Part shown: one piece after another, positions 41,514 to 41,651 of the stretch
Layout of the letters: every line of letters starts with the position of its first letter
Numbering within the stretch: position 1 is the stretch's first letter
Source of the DNA: Selenomonadaceae bacterium
GTDB taxonomy: Bacteria > Bacillota > Negativicutes > Selenomonadales > Selenomonadaceae
Length of the DNA: 41,651 nucleotides
Assembly: GCA_017518105.1 (NCBI GenBank)
Contig: JAFWWC010000015.1
Coordinates: 1 to 41,651 of the forward strand
Reading direction: 5' to 3'
Notes under the pieces: model-generated
What the model was told of the DNA's origin: nothing
Seen by the model: only the letters and a program-made list of their open reading frames with translations
The model's database searches: none
Made by a program: the position numbers and the translations under genes

Positions 41514-41651
41514 GTGAATGTACAATGTAAGTGCAACAGATAGAAAAGCTCATAGTTTCCTGCTAAGATATTTATAACTCAAAAAGAAAGCAGGGAGCAC
41601 CATGAGTTACAAGCATCTTAGCATAACGGAACGCGAATTGCTACTGATTCA
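41514..41651 (+). mobile_element. Left end of an IS30-family insertion sequence
   Basis: GTGAATGTACAATGTAAGTGCAAC (inverse: GTTGCACTTACATTG...) at 41514-41537 resembles IS30-type terminal repeats, and a transposase gene begins at 41602. The right end lies outside the window, so the repeat pair cannot be verified. Confidence 0.6.
41602..41651 (+). CDS. IS30-family transposase, N-terminal fragment
   Basis: An ATG at 41602 after CAGGGAGCACC opens a frame reading MSYKHLSITERELLLIQ to the window edge. This is the typical start of IS30 transposases, whose N-terminal helix-turn-helix begins MSY-HLT-EER. Only 16 full codons are visible, so completeness and activity are unknown. Confidence 0.7.
   Translation, partial: MSYKHLSITERELLLI

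Overview
The window looks like chromosome of a Gram-negative-walled Firmicute (Negativicutes, Selenomonadales-like). The best marker is an outer-membrane porin with a signal peptide, one N-terminal SLH domain, a short helical linker and a beta-barrel ending in Phe (21727-23004), the OmpM-type envelope tether of that class. Strong AGGAGG ribosome sites, many TTG starts, FMN and TPP riboswitches, a MeaB GTPase and an orphan flagellar-type zinc protein fit. This placement is inference from gene content; there is no rRNA or tRNA gene in the window.

Layout. 1-2087: chromosomal genes, namely a leftward pair (a hypothetical gene cut by the window edge and a SIMPL-domain protein) divergent from a DMT-family transporter. 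2101-20543: a siphovirus-type prophage remnant in one orientation. It holds the broken 3' end of a large terminase, then an apparently intact HK97-type head module (portal, ClpP-like protease, capsid), head-tail connectors, tail tube, a two-gene cargo cassette, a tail-assembly chaperone with a programmed -1 frameshift, tape measure, tail-tip and fibre genes, a putative holin, more fibre genes and an amidase endolysin. There is no integrase, repressor, replication gene, small terminase or terminase ATPase domain, so it should be packaging-defective unless helped in trans.

20699-31030: SGNH hydrolase and SLH porin (leftward), MeaB, a zinc-ribbon protein, then a rightward group of a LigB/AMMECR1 fusion, a tiny exported Ada-like zinc protein, fmt and ruvB, then a leftward birA-MATE exporter pair. 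31090-36689: flavin region with a flavin-reductase-like protein, ribD in an operon with two unrelated small genes, then an FMN riboswitch and ribE-ribBA-ribH. The riboswitch and its promoter lie at, and partly inside, the 3' end of the preceding gene, so ribD is upstream of and outside riboswitch control. 36682-39444: leftward MBL-fold hydrolase, aldose-epimerase-like protein and an RNase E/G that stops right after its catalytic domain. 39500-41493: TPP riboswitch, thiW and thiC. 41514 to the end: left end of an IS30-type insertion sequence.

The most unusual items are the truncated terminase in front of intact capsid genes, the frameshift signal with a perfect 9-bp hairpin 8 nt downstream, the cargo cassette headed by three TAGTCTA palindromes, and the riboswitch and promoter built into an upstream coding sequence. 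I did not find a clearly new defence or enzymatic system; the cargo cassette and the decayed-head/intact-particle arrangement are the best candidates for something undescribed.
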